64,000 nt of DNA from Bacteroidales bacterium (GTDB lineage: Bacteria; Bacteroidota; Bacteroidia; Bacteroidales; UBA932), in contig JAGABI010000024.1 of assembly GCA_017614715.1 (NCBI GenBank), positions 27,999 through 91,998 of the forward strand, written 5' to 3'. Numbering within the stretch: the stretch's first letter is position 1; every line of letters starts with the position of its first letter. The notes beneath the pieces are model-generated. The model had not been told where the DNA came from and searched no databases. It saw nothing but the letters and a program-made list of their open reading frames with translations. The position numbers and the translations under genes are program-made. Shown piece by piece: positions 44,586 to 54,312 of the stretch.

Positions 44586-45721
44586 GAAAGCATTGGATTG
44601 ACAATTTGCGCTGGGTCACCGTACTGCTGGTGCTGTTTTACCACGTAATCTATTTTTATAATAACAAGGGGGTCTTTGGAGGCATAGGCGGCTTTGGCGA
44701 ATATCCTGAGTATAAACAGTATCAGGATGTCGTTATGTATATCCTTTATCCCTGGTTCATGCCGCTGCTTTTCCTGCTGGCCGGCATAAGCGCCCGCTAC
44801 GCGCTGCAGAAACAGACGGCTAAGAAGTGGTTCTCTACCCGCACCCGCAAGCTGCTGGTTCCCTCCACCATCGGCCTGTTTGTATTCCACTGGATGGTGG
44901 GGTATTTCAATACCGTCGTGGCTGCGAGAGAAGGCACGTTTGGCGAGATGCCGGCTGTAGCAAGATACCTGATGTGTGCAGTCAGCGGCACCGGCCCGCT
45001 GTGGTTCATACAGGTGCTGTGGGTGCTCTCCGCCCTGCTTCTGCTGATTCGTGCAATAGACAGCAAAGACCGCCTGTGGAGCGCCTGCGGGAAGTTCTTC
45101 GGAGGCGGGGATGGCAGCAAGGGGCGCATCGTCTTTATTATACTGCTGGGCGTGCTGTTCTGGCTTGGCGAGCAGACCCTGATAAAGAATCCCCGCCCCG
45201 AGTCGCTGGACGGCCTTTTGAACCTTTACAAGCCGTTGTTCTATATGGTGCCCTTCCTGATGGGATACTTCGTATTCTCCCACGATTCTGTTCAGGAGCA
45301 TGTCAAGAATGCATGGATTCCGATGCTGAGCGCAGCATGTGCGGCCGGCGTGGTGCTTATTGCAACCACCTTCGGCCAGGACAACACCTCGCCGCAATAC
45401 CTCGGCAACCCGCTTAACTGCCTGTACGGCTGGCTGGCGTGCCTTGGGCTGATGGGATGGTTCAATGCCAAATTTGACCGCACCGGCAAGTTTGCAGGAT
45501 ATATGACACGCTCCAGCTTTGGGCTATACATTATCCACTATCTGGTGATTGCAAGTATCGGCTATATGATGAAACAATATACACAGCTGCCGCCGGTGGC
45601 GATGTACCTGATACTGACCGTCGCCGTATTCACCCTCACCCCCCTGATTTACGAAATCATCCGCCGCATCCCGTTCATCCGCTGGTGCGTCCTGGGAGAG
45701 AAAAAGCAGCTTCATGCCTGA
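44582..45721 (+). CDS. Acyltransferase-3 family membrane protein
   Basis: 379-aa polytopic membrane protein with about ten helices. The start RKHWIDNLRWVTVLLVLFYHVIYF holds the family's catalytic-type His, as in OpgC and surface-polysaccharide O-acyltransferases. A likely role is acylation or succinylation of a glycan. It is coupled to the AbrB-like gene upstream. It overlaps ybaK by 8 nt, and the stop is TGA. Confidence 0.85.
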   Translation: MRKHWIDNLRWVTVLLVLFYHVIYFYNNKGVFGGIGGFGEYPEYKQYQDVVMYILYPWFMPLLFLLAGISARYALQKQTAKKWFSTRTRKLLVPSTIGLFVFHWMVGYFNTVVAAREGTFGEMPAVARYLMCAVSGTGPLWFIQVLWVLSALLLLIRAIDSKDRLWSACGKFFGGGDGSKGRIVFIILLGVLFWLGEQTLIKNPRPESLDGLLNLYKPLFYMVPFLMGYFVFSHDSVQEHVKNAWIPMLSAACAAGVVLIATTFGQDNTSPQYLGNPLNCLYGWLACLGLMGWFNAKFDRTGKFAGYMTRSSFGLYIIHYLVIASIGYMMKQYTQLPPVAMYLILTVAVFTLTPLIYEIIRRIPFIRWCVLGEKKQLHA

Positions 45722-46196
45722 TAAACAACATATACAGAAGACCAACGCCGCCAGGTTGCTGGATGCTGCCGGGATAGAATATGAACTTATCCCGTATGAG
45801 GTGGATGAGAACGACCTCGCGGCAGGTCATGTAGCCTCGCAACTTGGCGAGCCGATAGAGACTGTGTTCAAGACGCTGGTGCTGCGCGGCGACCGTAACG
45901 GCCTGTTTGTGTGCGTGATGCCGGGCGACATGGAGGTGGATATGAAGGTTGCCGCAAAGATATCCGGCAACAAGTCGTGTGCGATGATCCACATGAAAGA
46001 GTTGCTGCCCGAGACGGGTTACATCCGCGGAGGATGCTCCCCCATCGGCATGAAAAAGCCCCTGCCCACCTTCATCTACGAATCCGCCATGCTCTACGAC
46101 CACATCTACGTCAGCGCCGGTATCCGCGGTCTCCAAATAAAAATCAACCCCGACGACCTCATCCGATTCGTCGGGGCTGGAATATATCCGATTTAA
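45714..46196 (+). CDS. ybaK: YbaK-type Cys-tRNA(Pro) deacylase
   Basis: 160-aa trans-editing protein that hydrolyses Cys-tRNA(Pro). The YbaK/EbsC domain is complete: GIEYELIPYEVDENDLAAGHVASQLG, VFKTLVLRGD (conserved Lys), CVMPGDMEVDMKVAAKISGNKSC and GYIRGGCSPIGMKKPLPTFI. It starts inside the acyltransferase gene. TAA stop is 3 nt before the convergent membrane gene. Confidence 0.93.
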   Translation: MPDKQHIQKTNAARLLDAAGIEYELIPYEVDENDLAAGHVASQLGEPIETVFKTLVLRGDRNGLFVCVMPGDMEVDMKVAAKISGNKSCAMIHMKELLPETGYIRGGCSPIGMKKPLPTFIYESAMLYDHIYVSAGIRGLQIKINPDDLIRFVGAGIYPI

Positions 46197-46199
46197 ACC

Positions 46200-47120
46200 T
46201 TATTGCTTATCCCGCAGTGCGTACACGCCCCGGGCGGTCCAGACGATAATGGTGGACATGATCCAGCGGGAGAAAAGGATGACCCACCAGATGCCGCCGG
46301 CCAGCGAGAAGAGGAGCAAGTCTTCCAGATTGCTGTGAGAGATGCCTACGTGCAGATTGACAAGGTCGATATCGCGGCGCGACAGGCGGCCGCTCTGCGC
46401 CTCCTGCATCATGGCCGCACCGCCGTAGGCCAAGCCTATCACATTGGCTACCAGCCAGAAAAATGCGCACTTGACGGGCAAACCAAACACTTTCATAAGG
46501 GGAGAGAGAGCCTTGGATATGGGCTTGATGGCGCCCGAATCCTTTAGAATCTGCTGCAGTATGCTGAGCGAGAAGATTATGCACGTCATCTTGAACGCAA
46601 GCTTCAGCATTCCGGTAAGCCACGCGAGGAATTGTGTCCAGAACGGCTCTGGCGACGGTGCGGCGGCGGCCGATGCAACAGCCGTGGAGCCCAACTCCGG
46701 CAGCAACAGGTTCAGCAGGAAGCCCATCAGGATGGAGACGCAGGTGCGCAGGACAATCACGAGCGCCGCGCTGGTGCCGGTCTTCTTCTGGATGGTCACC
46801 TCAACCGGCATATTGTGGGCACAGAGGGCCATCACCGCCAGAATAGTCATCTGCCTGGTATCCAGACCCATTGTGACGCCCGCCGCAATGGCGCTGTAGC
46901 AGTTCACAAAGTAGCCCGACACCCACGCCAGCGAAGCGGCCCCGGGGAGCCCCAGATGCTTGAAAAGAGGTTCAAGATATACAGACAGCCACGCAAGTAC
47001 GCCAAAATACTTGAGCAGGAAGATTACAAACGACACGCCTGCGGTGATCTCAATCATCCACAGGCATATCTTTGCAGCATCCGGGAGGGCCGTCTTTACC
47101 GAACCCCAAAGATTCTTCAT
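46200..47120 (-). CDS. Nucleoside-recognition (Gate) domain membrane protein, SpmA/SpmB-like
   Basis: 306-aa membrane protein with about eight helices and two Gate-type repeats. One repeat contains AASLAWVSGYFVNCYSAIAAGV and the other contains FGLPVKCAFFWLVANVIGLAYGGAAM. Such proteins are related to SpmA/SpmB and to nucleoside transporters, but their substrate is unknown. It follows hisIE by 3 nt on the same strand, so it may be the last cistron of the his operon. Confidence 0.8.
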   Translation of the reverse strand: MKNLWGSVKTALPDAAKICLWMIEITAGVSFVIFLLKYFGVLAWLSVYLEPLFKHLGLPGAASLAWVSGYFVNCYSAIAAGVTMGLDTRQMTILAVMALCAHNMPVEVTIQKKTGTSAALVIVLRTCVSILMGFLLNLLLPELGSTAVASAAAAPSPEPFWTQFLAWLTGMLKLAFKMTCIIFSLSILQQILKDSGAIKPISKALSPLMKVFGLPVKCAFFWLVANVIGLAYGGAAMMQEAQSGRLSRRDIDLVNLHVGISHSNLEDLLLFSLAGGIWWVILFSRWIMSTIIVWTARGVYALRDKQ

Positions 47121-47123
47121 AAG

Positions 47124-47723
47124 TTATTTGTGACGGACTGCAAGTTCCTCTTCTATATCCTTCAAGCAGAAGCCCATCTGCTCGCAGAGCACCATCAGGT
47201 GATAGACCAGATCGCCCGCCTCATAGAGGAACCTCTCTTTGTTGCCGTCAACAGCCTCGATAACGGTCTCCACAGCCTCTTCGCCCACCTTCTGGGCAAT
47301 CTTGTTGACACCTTTGGTGAAGAGGTGGGTGGTGTAGCTCCCCTCGGGCATATCGCGGTGGCGCTGCTGGATGCAGGCCTGCAGGGTGCCCAGGAAGCCC
47401 TCGTTCTCGCGGGTGTCAAAGCAGGCGGTGGTGCCGCGGTGGCAGGTCGGACCATCGGGATGCGCCTTGATGAGCACGGTGTCCGCGTCACAATCGGCAT
47501 ACATATCCACTACATGCAGATAGTTGCCGCTGGTTTCGCCCTTGGTCCAGAGGCACTGCCGGGTGCGGCTGAAGAAGGTTACCAGAGAGGTAGAGACAGT
47601 CTTTTCAAAGGCCTCCTGATTCATGTAGCCCAGCATCAGCACCTTGAGGGTGTCTGCGTCCTGAATAATTGCCGGCAGCAGGCCATCGGCACATTTTTCC
47701 AACTTGAAATCACTGAATGTCAT
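47124..47723 (-). CDS. hisI: HisIE, phosphoribosyl-AMP cyclohydrolase / phosphoribosyl-ATP pyrophosphatase
   Basis: Bifunctional enzyme for steps 2 and 3 of histidine synthesis. The N-terminal cyclohydrolase has [31 protein letters not shown] and the metal-binding CDADTVL and PTCHRG. The C-terminal pyrophosphatase has [15 protein letters not shown] and [14 protein letters not shown] start at ATG 47723, overlapping the hisF TGA in ATGA. The open frame further upstream lies inside hisF. Confidence 0.95.
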   Translation of the reverse strand: MTFSDFKLEKCADGLLPAIIQDADTLKVLMLGYMNQEAFEKTVSTSLVTFFSRTRQCLWTKGETSGNYLHVVDMYADCDADTVLIKAHPDGPTCHRGTTACFDTRENEGFLGTLQACIQQRHRDMPEGSYTTHLFTKGVNKIAQKVGEEAVETVIEAVDGNKERFLYEAGDLVYHLMVLCEQMGFCLKDIEEELAVRHK

Positions 47724-48475
47724 AATCTTACAGGTATATTTTGTTTTCTTAATTCTTGTTTGAGGGTCGGGATTGGTATCTCGCCGCTGTGAAATATAGA
47801 TGCTGCCAGGGCGGCATCGGCCTTGCCCGCAGTAAGCACATCCGCAATGTGTTGTATGCAGCCCGCACCGCCGGAGGCGATAATAGGTATGGAGAGCGAC
47901 TCTGCCAGGGCGGCGTATGTCCCGCAAGGATAGCCGTCGCGGGTGCCGTCATGATCCATGGAGGTGAAGAGCAGCTCCCCCGCCCCACGCTCCTGAGCCT
48001 CACGCGCCCAGCTGAAAAGGTCCAGATTGGTGGCATTGCGCCCGCCGTGTGTAGTACACATCCAGCGGCCGTCCACCACGCGCGCATCTATCGCAATGAC
48101 AACAAACTGCGAACCGTATTTGCCGGCAATGGCGTCTATCAGGCCGGGATTATTGATGGCGGCGGTGTTGACGCTGATTTTGTCGGCACCGGCATCCAGC
48201 AGGCGCGCCGCATCGTCTATGGTGGAGATGCCGCCGCCCACGGTAAACGGAATGTTAATTTGTTCCGCCACCCTGCTGACCAGGTCGCAGAAGGTCTTGC
48301 GCCCCTCTGCCGAGGCGCTGATGTCAAGATAGACCAACTCGTCGGCACCCTCCGCGGCATATCGTGCGCCCAGCTCCACGGCATCGCCCATATCGCGCAG
48401 CCCCACAAAGTGAATCCCCTTCACGGTGCGGCCATCCTTGACGTCAAGGCACGGAATTATGCGTTTTGCAACCAT
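47720..48475 (-). CDS. hisF: HisF, imidazole glycerol phosphate synthase cyclase subunit
   Basis: TIM-barrel cyclase that works with HisH to give IGP and AICAR. Motifs: [16 protein letters not shown] (catalytic Asp), [41 protein letters not shown] and PIIASGGAG. Length is 251 aa, as usual. It overlaps hisA by 19 nt and ends with TGA within the hisI start. Confidence 0.96.
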   Translation of the reverse strand: MVAKRIIPCLDVKDGRTVKGIHFVGLRDMGDAVELGARYAAEGADELVYLDISASAEGRKTFCDLVSRVAEQINIPFTVGGGISTIDDAARLLDAGADKISVNTAAINNPGLIDAIAGKYGSQFVVIAIDARVVDGRWMCTTHGGRNATNLDLFSWAREAQERGAGELLFTSMDHDGTRDGYPCGTYAALAESLSIPIIASGGAGCIQHIADVLTAGKADAALAASIFHSGEIPIPTLKQELRKQNIPVRL

Positions 48476-49179
48476 CGTTCGATATCTTTGAGAGTGATAC
48501 GGTTTTCATATATCGCCTTGCCGACTATAACTTTGCGAAGGCCCTCCTCGTTGAGGCGTTCGATATCTGACATAGAACTGATGCCGCCCGAGACTGTGAA
48601 GTCTATTGAGCCGTAGCGCTCCTGCAGGTCTTTGTAGAGTTCAAACGCCGGCCCTTGCAGCATACCGTCCTTTGAGATGTCGGTGCAGATTATCTGGGTG
48701 ACTGCGGCAAAGCGCGCAATAATATCGTCAATTGTCATATCCACAGCCTCTTTCCAGCCGTTAATGGCGACCTTGCCGTCTTTGAGGTCGGCGCCCAGAA
48801 TCATTTTTGACGGGCCATACGCCTCGAGCCAGAGGTCGAACAGTTCTGGCTGACGGGCAGCGACGCTCCCTGCAATGGCGTATGTCGCGCCGTAGTCAAA
48901 GACCGCCTGCAGAGCATCGGTGCTTTTGATGCCGCCGCCAAACTCAATCTCCAGGTTTGTGCGGGTCGCAATCTGCTCCAGGGTGGCGAGATTCTGCGGG
49001 CCGGCCGCCTTTGCACCGTCCAGGTCGACCAGGTGCAGGCGCCTTACGCCCGCCTGCTCATAGGCCTTTGCCATGTCCAGCGGCTGCGCGTCGTAGCTCG
49101 TCTTGCGCTCATAATCGCCCTCCGAGAGGCGCACGCAGCGGCCTTCAATTATATCTATGGCGGGGATAATTTCGATCAT
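48457..49179 (-). CDS. hisA: HisA, ProFAR isomerase
   Basis: TIM-barrel isomerase of the fourth histidine step, paralogous to HisF. It begins [24 protein letters not shown] and has [43 protein letters not shown] and [12 protein letters not shown] start at ATG 49179. Another ATG lies two codons upstream. The 145-nt gap to hisH, which holds a palindromic repeat, is the only sizeable break in the operon. Confidence 0.95.
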   Translation of the reverse strand: MIEIIPAIDIIEGRCVRLSEGDYERKTSYDAQPLDMAKAYEQAGVRRLHLVDLDGAKAAGPQNLATLEQIATRTNLEIEFGGGIKSTDALQAVFDYGATYAIAGSVAARQPELFDLWLEAYGPSKMILGADLKDGKVAINGWKEAVDMTIDDIIARFAAVTQIICTDISKDGMLQGPAFELYKDLQERYGSIDFTVSGGISSMSDIERLNEEGLRKVIVGKAIYENRITLKDIERWLQNA

Positions 49180-49245
49180 AACCATTAAAGATTTACTAAC
49201 CTCGAACTCAGTGCCGATGAGGCCCACGCACATTCTCTATAACGT

Positions 49246-49285
49246 AACCCCCACCTTAAATTCCTCCCCTCGGGGGAGGAACTTA
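49246..49285. repeat. Dispersed GC-rich palindromic repeat, copy 2
   Basis: CCCCCACCTTAAATT followed by a CCTCCCC/GGGGGAGG palindrome and AACTT. It matches 8627-8665 in inverse orientation with a few differences. It lies within the his operon between hisH and hisA, so the transcript should carry a stable hairpin here. Confidence 0.65.
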
Positions 49286-49324
49286 CCATCGCCCTTCGGG
49301 CTCCAAAATCGGCTAACCTATTTT

Positions 49325-49933
49325 TCATAGCGCGAGAAAATTCTTAAGGATCTGCTCGCCCACAGCGCCACTTTTTTCGGGGTGGAACTGGCAGGCGTAA
49401 AAGTTGTCGCGGCTCAGTGCAGCGCTGAAATCGATGCCGTGATTGCTGATGGCGATGGTGCTGGCGCAGACTTCAGGGTAATACGAGTGGACAAAGTAGA
49501 CGTAATCGCCCTGTCTTAGGCCGGCGAAAAGCGGCGAGGAGAAGCCGTTTGCTCCCTCCTGCGGTTCCCGCAGGCTGTTCCAGCCCATGTGGGGAACTTT
49601 CTCGGCGGGGGTCTCCTTGAAGCGGCGCACCTCGGCGGGGAAGATGCCCATGCAGCGGGTATCGCCCTCCTCGCTGCCGGCACACATCAGCTGTGCACCG
49701 ACACAAATGCCCAACACGGGCTGCTCAAGTGTCGGGATGAAATCGGCCAGGCCGGCGTCCCGCAACGCCTGCATGGCGCATGAGGCCTCTCCCACTCCGG
49801 GGAGTATCACGTGCGACGCCTCGCGCAACTGCCCGCGATCGGCCGTCAGCACAAAGTCGGATGCTCCGACGCGACCCAGCGCATTCAAGACAGACCGGAT
49901 ATTGCCCGCATCATAGTCTACTATCGCTATCAT
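49325..49933 (-). CDS. hisH: HisH, imidazole glycerol phosphate synthase glutaminase subunit
   Basis: Class I glutamine amidotransferase that feeds ammonia to HisF. The nucleophile Cys lies in LGICVGAQLMCAGSEEG, and the His/Glu pair is in CQFHPEKSG. It begins IAIVDYDAGNIRSV. I start at ATG 49933, overlapping hisB by 4 nt. TGA stop. Confidence 0.95.
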   Translation of the reverse strand: MIAIVDYDAGNIRSVLNALGRVGASDFVLTADRGQLREASHVILPGVGEASCAMQALRDAGLADFIPTLEQPVLGICVGAQLMCAGSEEGDTRCMGIFPAEVRRFKETPAEKVPHMGWNSLREPQEGANGFSSPLFAGLRQGDYVYFVHSYYPEVCASTIAISNHGIDFSAALSRDNFYACQFHPEKSGAVGEQILKNFLAL

Positions 49934-51042
49934 AACAATCCTTTGCTGCTGGGGAGTTCGTAGTCGAAGGGGTTGCAGGCGACTGCCTGGCGAAGGGCAC
50001 GGGCAAACGCCTTGAACACCGCCTCGGCCAGGTGATGATTGTTCTCGCCGCGGGCGCGGATGTGCAGGTTGCACTGCATCGCCTCGCACAGCGACTTATA
50101 GAAGTGGCGGAACATCTCGGTGGGGGTATCACCCACGTATTCGCGGGTAAAGGGGACCTCCCATGAGAAGTCGATCCGGCCGCCGAGGTCCATCAGCACC
50201 ATAGCCTCGCATTCGTCCATAGGGAGGGCAAAGCCGTAGCGGCCGATGCCACGCTTACTGCCAAGGGCCTGGAGCAGAGCCGTTCCAAGGGCGATTGCCA
50301 CATCTTCCATTGTATGGTGTTCGTCAACCTGCAGGTCGCCTTTGGCCTCAATCTGAAGGCCGATGCCGGAGTGGTGTGCAATCTGGTCCAGCATGTGGTC
50401 AAAGAAGTTCAGGCCGGTGGAGATGCGGCTCTCCAGGCGGCCGTCCAGATCTACGGTGACTGTGATTTGAGTCTCCTTTGTGTTGCGGCTGATTGTTGCA
50501 CGGCGCTCACCTTTGCGGAGGAATTCTGCGATATCGGCCCAGGAATAAACCTGGCAGACCCCGCCCTTAATATCAGCCTGATTGCCGCCAGCAACATCTA
50601 ACAGGATTGCACGGCATCCGAGATTTTCCGCCAACTTCATATCTGTCTCCCGGTCGCCAATCACATAGCTGGCCGCCAGATCATACTCTCCGGAGAGATA
50701 CTTCCCGAACATTCCGGTGCCGGGCTTGCGGGTGGGCTTGTTATCCTCCGGGAAGCTGTCGTCTATCAGTATATCATCAAATTCGACACCCTCGCCGCGA
50801 AGCGTGCGCAGCATCAGCTCCTGCGGCCCTATGAAACTTTCGTATGGGAAAGAATCGGTGCCGAGGCCATCCTGGTTTGTGGCCAGGACCAGCTCGTAAT
50901 CCAGGCCGGCGATGCTCTTCAGCGCAGAAATCGCCCCGGGGATAAACTCAAACTTATCGAACGAATCGACCTGCTCTGACGGCTGCGGCTCCACTATGAT
51001 GGTGCCGTCGCGATCTATAAATAATGCTTTCTTAAGACTCAT
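49930..51042 (-). CDS. hisB: HisB, bifunctional histidinol-phosphatase / IGP dehydratase
   Basis: 370-aa fusion of the two activities. The N-terminal HAD phosphatase has FIDRDGTIIVEPQPSEQ (DxD) and YVIGDRETDMKLAENLG. The C-terminal dehydratase has FFDHMLDQIAHHSG, DEHHTMEDVAIALG and AEAVFKAFARALRQA. It overlaps hisC by 11 nt and ends with TGA in the hisH start. Fusion HisB is usual in Bacteroidota and enterobacteria. Confidence 0.96.
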   Translation of the reverse strand: MSLKKALFIDRDGTIIVEPQPSEQVDSFDKFEFIPGAISALKSIAGLDYELVLATNQDGLGTDSFPYESFIGPQELMLRTLRGEGVEFDDILIDDSFPEDNKPTRKPGTGMFGKYLSGEYDLAASYVIGDRETDMKLAENLGCRAILLDVAGGNQADIKGGVCQVYSWADIAEFLRKGERRATISRNTKETQITVTVDLDGRLESRISTGLNFFDHMLDQIAHHSGIGLQIEAKGDLQVDEHHTMEDVAIALGTALLQALGSKRGIGRYGFALPMDECEAMVLMDLGGRIDFSWEVPFTREYVGDTPTEMFRHFYKSLCEAMQCNLHIRARGENNHHLAEAVFKAFARALRQAVACNPFDYELPSSKGLL

Positions 51043-52108
51043 ACGTCTCTATGGCTTTTAGCAGTTTTTCATTTTCAGAAGGGGTTCCGACGGTAATGCG
51101 GAGGCACCCTTCGCAGAGCGCCACGCTGCTGCGGTCGCGCACAATCAGTCCGCCAGCAATCAGCGCGTTGTAGAGCCCGCGCGGGTCAACTACCTTCACC
51201 AGAAGGAAGTTGGCGTCGGAGGGATAAACCTTCCGCACACACTTGAATGCGGGCAGCAGCCCCGCCAGGCGGTCGCGTTCCGATATTATCTCCTCCACCT
51301 GGGGAGTAATGTCTGCCTTGAGGCGGTCCAAGGCAAGGGCAAGGGTGTCGGTGCCGATGTTGTAGGGATATTTCACCTGCCGGAAGAGCGAGATGATGTA
51401 GGGATTGGACATCGCCAGACCGATGCGCAGGCCGGCAAGACCCCACGCCTTGGAGAGGGTCTGCAGCACGATGACGTTGTCGGACTTCTCAATGAGCGGC
51501 AGCACGCCCGGTTTTGAAGAGAAGTCTATGTAGGCTTCGTCCACCACCAGGATACCGCTGAATGCCTCCGCGAGAAGTTCTATATCAGCCACATCGAAGG
51601 CATTACCCGTGGGGTTGTTGGGCGAGCAGATGAACATCAGTTTTGTATTCTCGTCAACCTGGGCCAGCAGACGCTCCACCGGGAGGGCGAAAGTTTCGGG
51701 CTCCAGAAGTACCATCCGGCACCCGACATTGTTGATGTCGGCACACACGCTGTACATGCCGTAACTGGGGGCAATCATCACGGCGTTGTCGCGGCCCGGT
51801 TCGCAAAACACCCTGTAACAGAGGTCAATGGCCTCGTCGCTGCCATTACCCAGGAACAGCCGCTGAGGGGCAACACCTTTGAGTGCAGCCACTTTTCCCC
51901 GCACCGCCTCCTTCAGGGAGGTGGAAGGATAACGGTTTATAACGTATGCACCGCCCGACTCGGAACCCTCATCTGAGTAGGGAGCGTCATAAGGATTCTC
52001 GTTGGCATCCAGCAAGATGCCCAGCGAGCCCTTATACTCGTCACGCGCTGTGGAATACGGTGTCAGGGCAGCTATGTTTGCTCGCACCAGCTTTCTGATG
52101 TCTTTCAT
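51032..52108 (-). CDS. hisC: HisC, histidinol-phosphate aminotransferase
   Basis: PLP enzyme of fold type I, 358 aa. ILLDANENPYDAPY is near the start. FICSPNNPTGNAFD and VVDEAYIDFSSKPG follow. The PLP lysine lies in LQTLSKAWGLAGLRIG. It overlaps hisD by 4 nt and hisB by 11 nt, so expression is tightly coupled within the operon. Confidence 0.96.
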   Translation of the reverse strand: MKDIRKLVRANIAALTPYSTARDEYKGSLGILLDANENPYDAPYSDEGSESGGAYVINRYPSTSLKEAVRGKVAALKGVAPQRLFLGNGSDEAIDLCYRVFCEPGRDNAVMIAPSYGMYSVCADINNVGCRMVLLEPETFALPVERLLAQVDENTKLMFICSPNNPTGNAFDVADIELLAEAFSGILVVDEAYIDFSSKPGVLPLIEKSDNVIVLQTLSKAWGLAGLRIGLAMSNPYIISLFRQVKYPYNIGTDTLALALDRLKADITPQVEEIISERDRLAGLLPAFKCVRKVYPSDANFLLVKVVDPRGLYNALIAGGLIVRDRSSVALCEGCLRITVGTPSENEKLLKAIETYES

Positions 52109-53382
52109 TTGCCAAGACGATATTTGACGGCAGCAGCGTGGGCATCCAGACCTTCCGCCTCTGCCATAGTTGTTATTGTCTCTCCCAGTGACTCAAGACC
52201 TTCGCGGGTGAGCTCCTGATAGGTTATCGAGTGCATGAAGCTGTCCAGGCCGATTCCGCTCCAGGCACGGGCAAGGCCCATTGTCGGGAGGGTGTGGTTG
52301 GTACCCGATGCATAATCGCCGGCGCTCTCCGGAGAGTAGTTACCAATGAACACACTGCCCGCAGCGGTGATTTTTTCCGCCACCTTCCACGGCTCCCGCA
52401 TAGAGATGATGAGATGCTCGGAGGCGTACGCATTGGCAAAGTCAATGGCGGTTTCACGGCCGTCAACAACAATTATTCGGCTGTTTTCCAGCGCCTTGAC
52501 TGCGATTTCACACCTGGGAAGCAGCGCCAGCTGACGCTCAACTTCTGCCGCTACAGCCGATGCGAACTTTTCGTCCTGGCACACCAGGATGGCCTGGCTG
52601 TCGGGGCCATGTTCTGCCTGGGAAAGGAGGTCCGAAGCCACAAATCCCACATTGGCGCTCTCATCGGCTATTACCATCACCTCAGAAGGGCCCGCCGGCA
52701 TGTCGATAGCCACCCCGAGAGCCGTCACCAGCTGCTTTGCCTTGGTGACATAGCGGTTGCCTGGGCCGAATATCTTGCTCACCGGAGCGATGGTCTCTGT
52801 GCCAAAGGCCATGGCGGCGATTGCCTGGGCGCCTCCAAGCGAATAGATGGTATCCACGCCACAGACAGAGGCGGCATAGAGCACGGCCGGTGCAACCTTT
52901 CCGTCACGCCCTGCGGGGGTGCAAAGCACAATCTCGCGGCAACCTGCAATCTTTGCAGGGATTGCCAGCATGAGCAGAGTAGAAAACAGCGGGGCACTGC
53001 CGCCGGGGATGTACAACCCGACCCTCTCTATCGGCAGGCTGCGTCGCACGCAGCGCACCCCGGGGAGAGTCTCCACCTCAACCTGCGCAGATTTCTGAGC
53101 CGAGTGGAATGCACGGATATTGGCCGCCGCACGTGCGATAGCCACTTTCACAGCATCGCTCACCTGAAGCGAAGCAGCTGCAATCTCTTCTGCCGACACA
53201 GCAAAAGAAGCGACCTGCCGGCCTTCTACCTCCTTTGTAATATCTGCCAGCGCCGCATCGCCACCGGTGCGGACACGCTCCAGGATGGCGCGCACACGAG
53301 CCTCAATCACGCTGTCATCTGTCTCGGCGCGCTTGCAAAGCTCCTTCCAGAGGCTCCTTTCAGGATTTAATATTATCTCCAT
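52105..53382 (-). CDS. hisD: HisD, histidinol dehydrogenase
   Basis: Zinc- and NAD-dependent oxidation of histidinol to histidine. Signatures: LPIERVGLYIPGGSAPLFST, KIFGPGNRYVTKAKQLV, DMPAGPSEVMVIAD, LLSQAEHGPDSQAILV and NHTLPTMGLARAWSGIGLDSFMH (given here as separate family blocks). 425 aa, normal length. It abuts hisG, sharing the base at 53382. Confidence 0.96.
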   Translation of the reverse strand: MEIILNPERSLWKELCKRAETDDSVIEARVRAILERVRTGGDAALADITKEVEGRQVASFAVSAEEIAAASLQVSDAVKVAIARAAANIRAFHSAQKSAQVEVETLPGVRCVRRSLPIERVGLYIPGGSAPLFSTLLMLAIPAKIAGCREIVLCTPAGRDGKVAPAVLYAASVCGVDTIYSLGGAQAIAAMAFGTETIAPVSKIFGPGNRYVTKAKQLVTALGVAIDMPAGPSEVMVIADESANVGFVASDLLSQAEHGPDSQAILVCQDEKFASAVAAEVERQLALLPRCEIAVKALENSRIIVVDGRETAIDFANAYASEHLIISMREPWKVAEKITAAGSVFIGNYSPESAGDYASGTNHTLPTMGLARAWSGIGLDSFMHSITYQELTREGLESLGETITTMAEAEGLDAHAAAVKYRLGK

Positions 53383-54233
53383 CAGTCAATTACTTTATCG
53401 AGGTGAAGCACCAGAATACCCTCTGCACCCAGTGCCTTGAGCCGCTCAATCTTGTCCCAAAGCTCGTTCTCCAGCACCACGCTATGCAGCGAGCACCACC
53501 CCTCCGCAGCCAGCGGCATCACGGTTGGCGAGCGCATAGCCGGCAGTATCTTCACCGCCTCGGAGACCTTGTCGGTGGGGAGATTCATAAGGATATATTT
53601 CTTTCCGCCGCTCTCCATCACTGCGTCAAAGCGGAACAGCATCTTGTCCAGAATCGCCTGTTTCTCTGCCTCCAGGCCGTGGCGGGCAATCAGCACCGCC
53701 TCACTGGCAAGCACCGTCTCCACCTCTTTTAACCCATTGGAAACCAATGTTCCGCCAGATGAAACTATGTCAAATATTGCGTCCGCAATGCCGGCTGCGG
53801 GAGAGATCTCCACCGACCCCATAATCTTGCGGATGTCGGCCTTCACGCCGTTTGCAGAGAGCCACCCGGAGAGCACATTGGGATAAGAGGTGGCGATGCG
53901 CTTCCCCTCAAAAAATTTTGGGCCGGTATACTCCTGATCCTTTGGGATGGCCAACGACAGGCGGCATGCGCCAAAGCCCATCTTGCGCACCACAACCACA
54001 TCTGCCCCGGTTTCTGCGACCTCGTTGAGACCGACAATACCCAGGTCTGCACTGCCACTGGCCACTACGCCGGGAATATCATCGTCGCGCAGGTAGAGCA
54101 CCTCCAGCGGGAAGCCGGCAGCGCGCGCCAGGAACTTGCGTTTGAGTTCGTCTATCTTAATGCCCGCCTCGCGCATCAGCGCCAGCGAATCTTCGCTCAA
54201 GCGACCTTTTGACTGAATTGCTATTCTAATCAT
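53382..54233 (-). CDS. hisG: HisG, ATP phosphoribosyltransferase (long form)
   Basis: First and feedback-regulated enzyme of the pathway, 283 aa. It begins RIAIQSKGRLSEDSLALMREAG. VASGSADLGIVGLNEV and the PRPP-binding region DAIFDIVSSGGTLVSNGL follow. The C-terminal ACT-like regulatory domain (ESGGKKYILMNLPTDKVSEAV) makes it the long form, which does not need HisZ. It is the first structural gene behind the leader-attenuator. Confidence 0.96.
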   Translation of the reverse strand: MIRIAIQSKGRLSEDSLALMREAGIKIDELKRKFLARAAGFPLEVLYLRDDDIPGVVASGSADLGIVGLNEVAETGADVVVVRKMGFGACRLSLAIPKDQEYTGPKFFEGKRIATSYPNVLSGWLSANGVKADIRKIMGSVEISPAAGIADAIFDIVSSGGTLVSNGLKEVETVLASEAVLIARHGLEAEKQAILDKMLFRFDAVMESGGKKYILMNLPTDKVSEAVKILPAMRSPTVMPLAAEGWCSLHSVVLENELWDKIERLKALGAEGILVLHLDKVID

Positions 54234-54245
54234 ACCTTACATATT

Positions 54246-54281
54246 AAAAAGACTTGCCTCAGAACAGGTCCGGGCAAGTCT
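54246..54281 (-). terminator. his attenuator terminator
   Basis: On the minus strand AGACTTGCC (54281-54273) pairs with GGCAAGTCT (54258-54250), followed by TTTTT. It lies between the His-rich leader peptide and hisG. Its position implies transcription attenuation rather than simple termination. Confidence 0.85.
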
Positions 54282-54312
54282 CATATTACTTAAAAATTCG
54301 CACACGCCGAAC

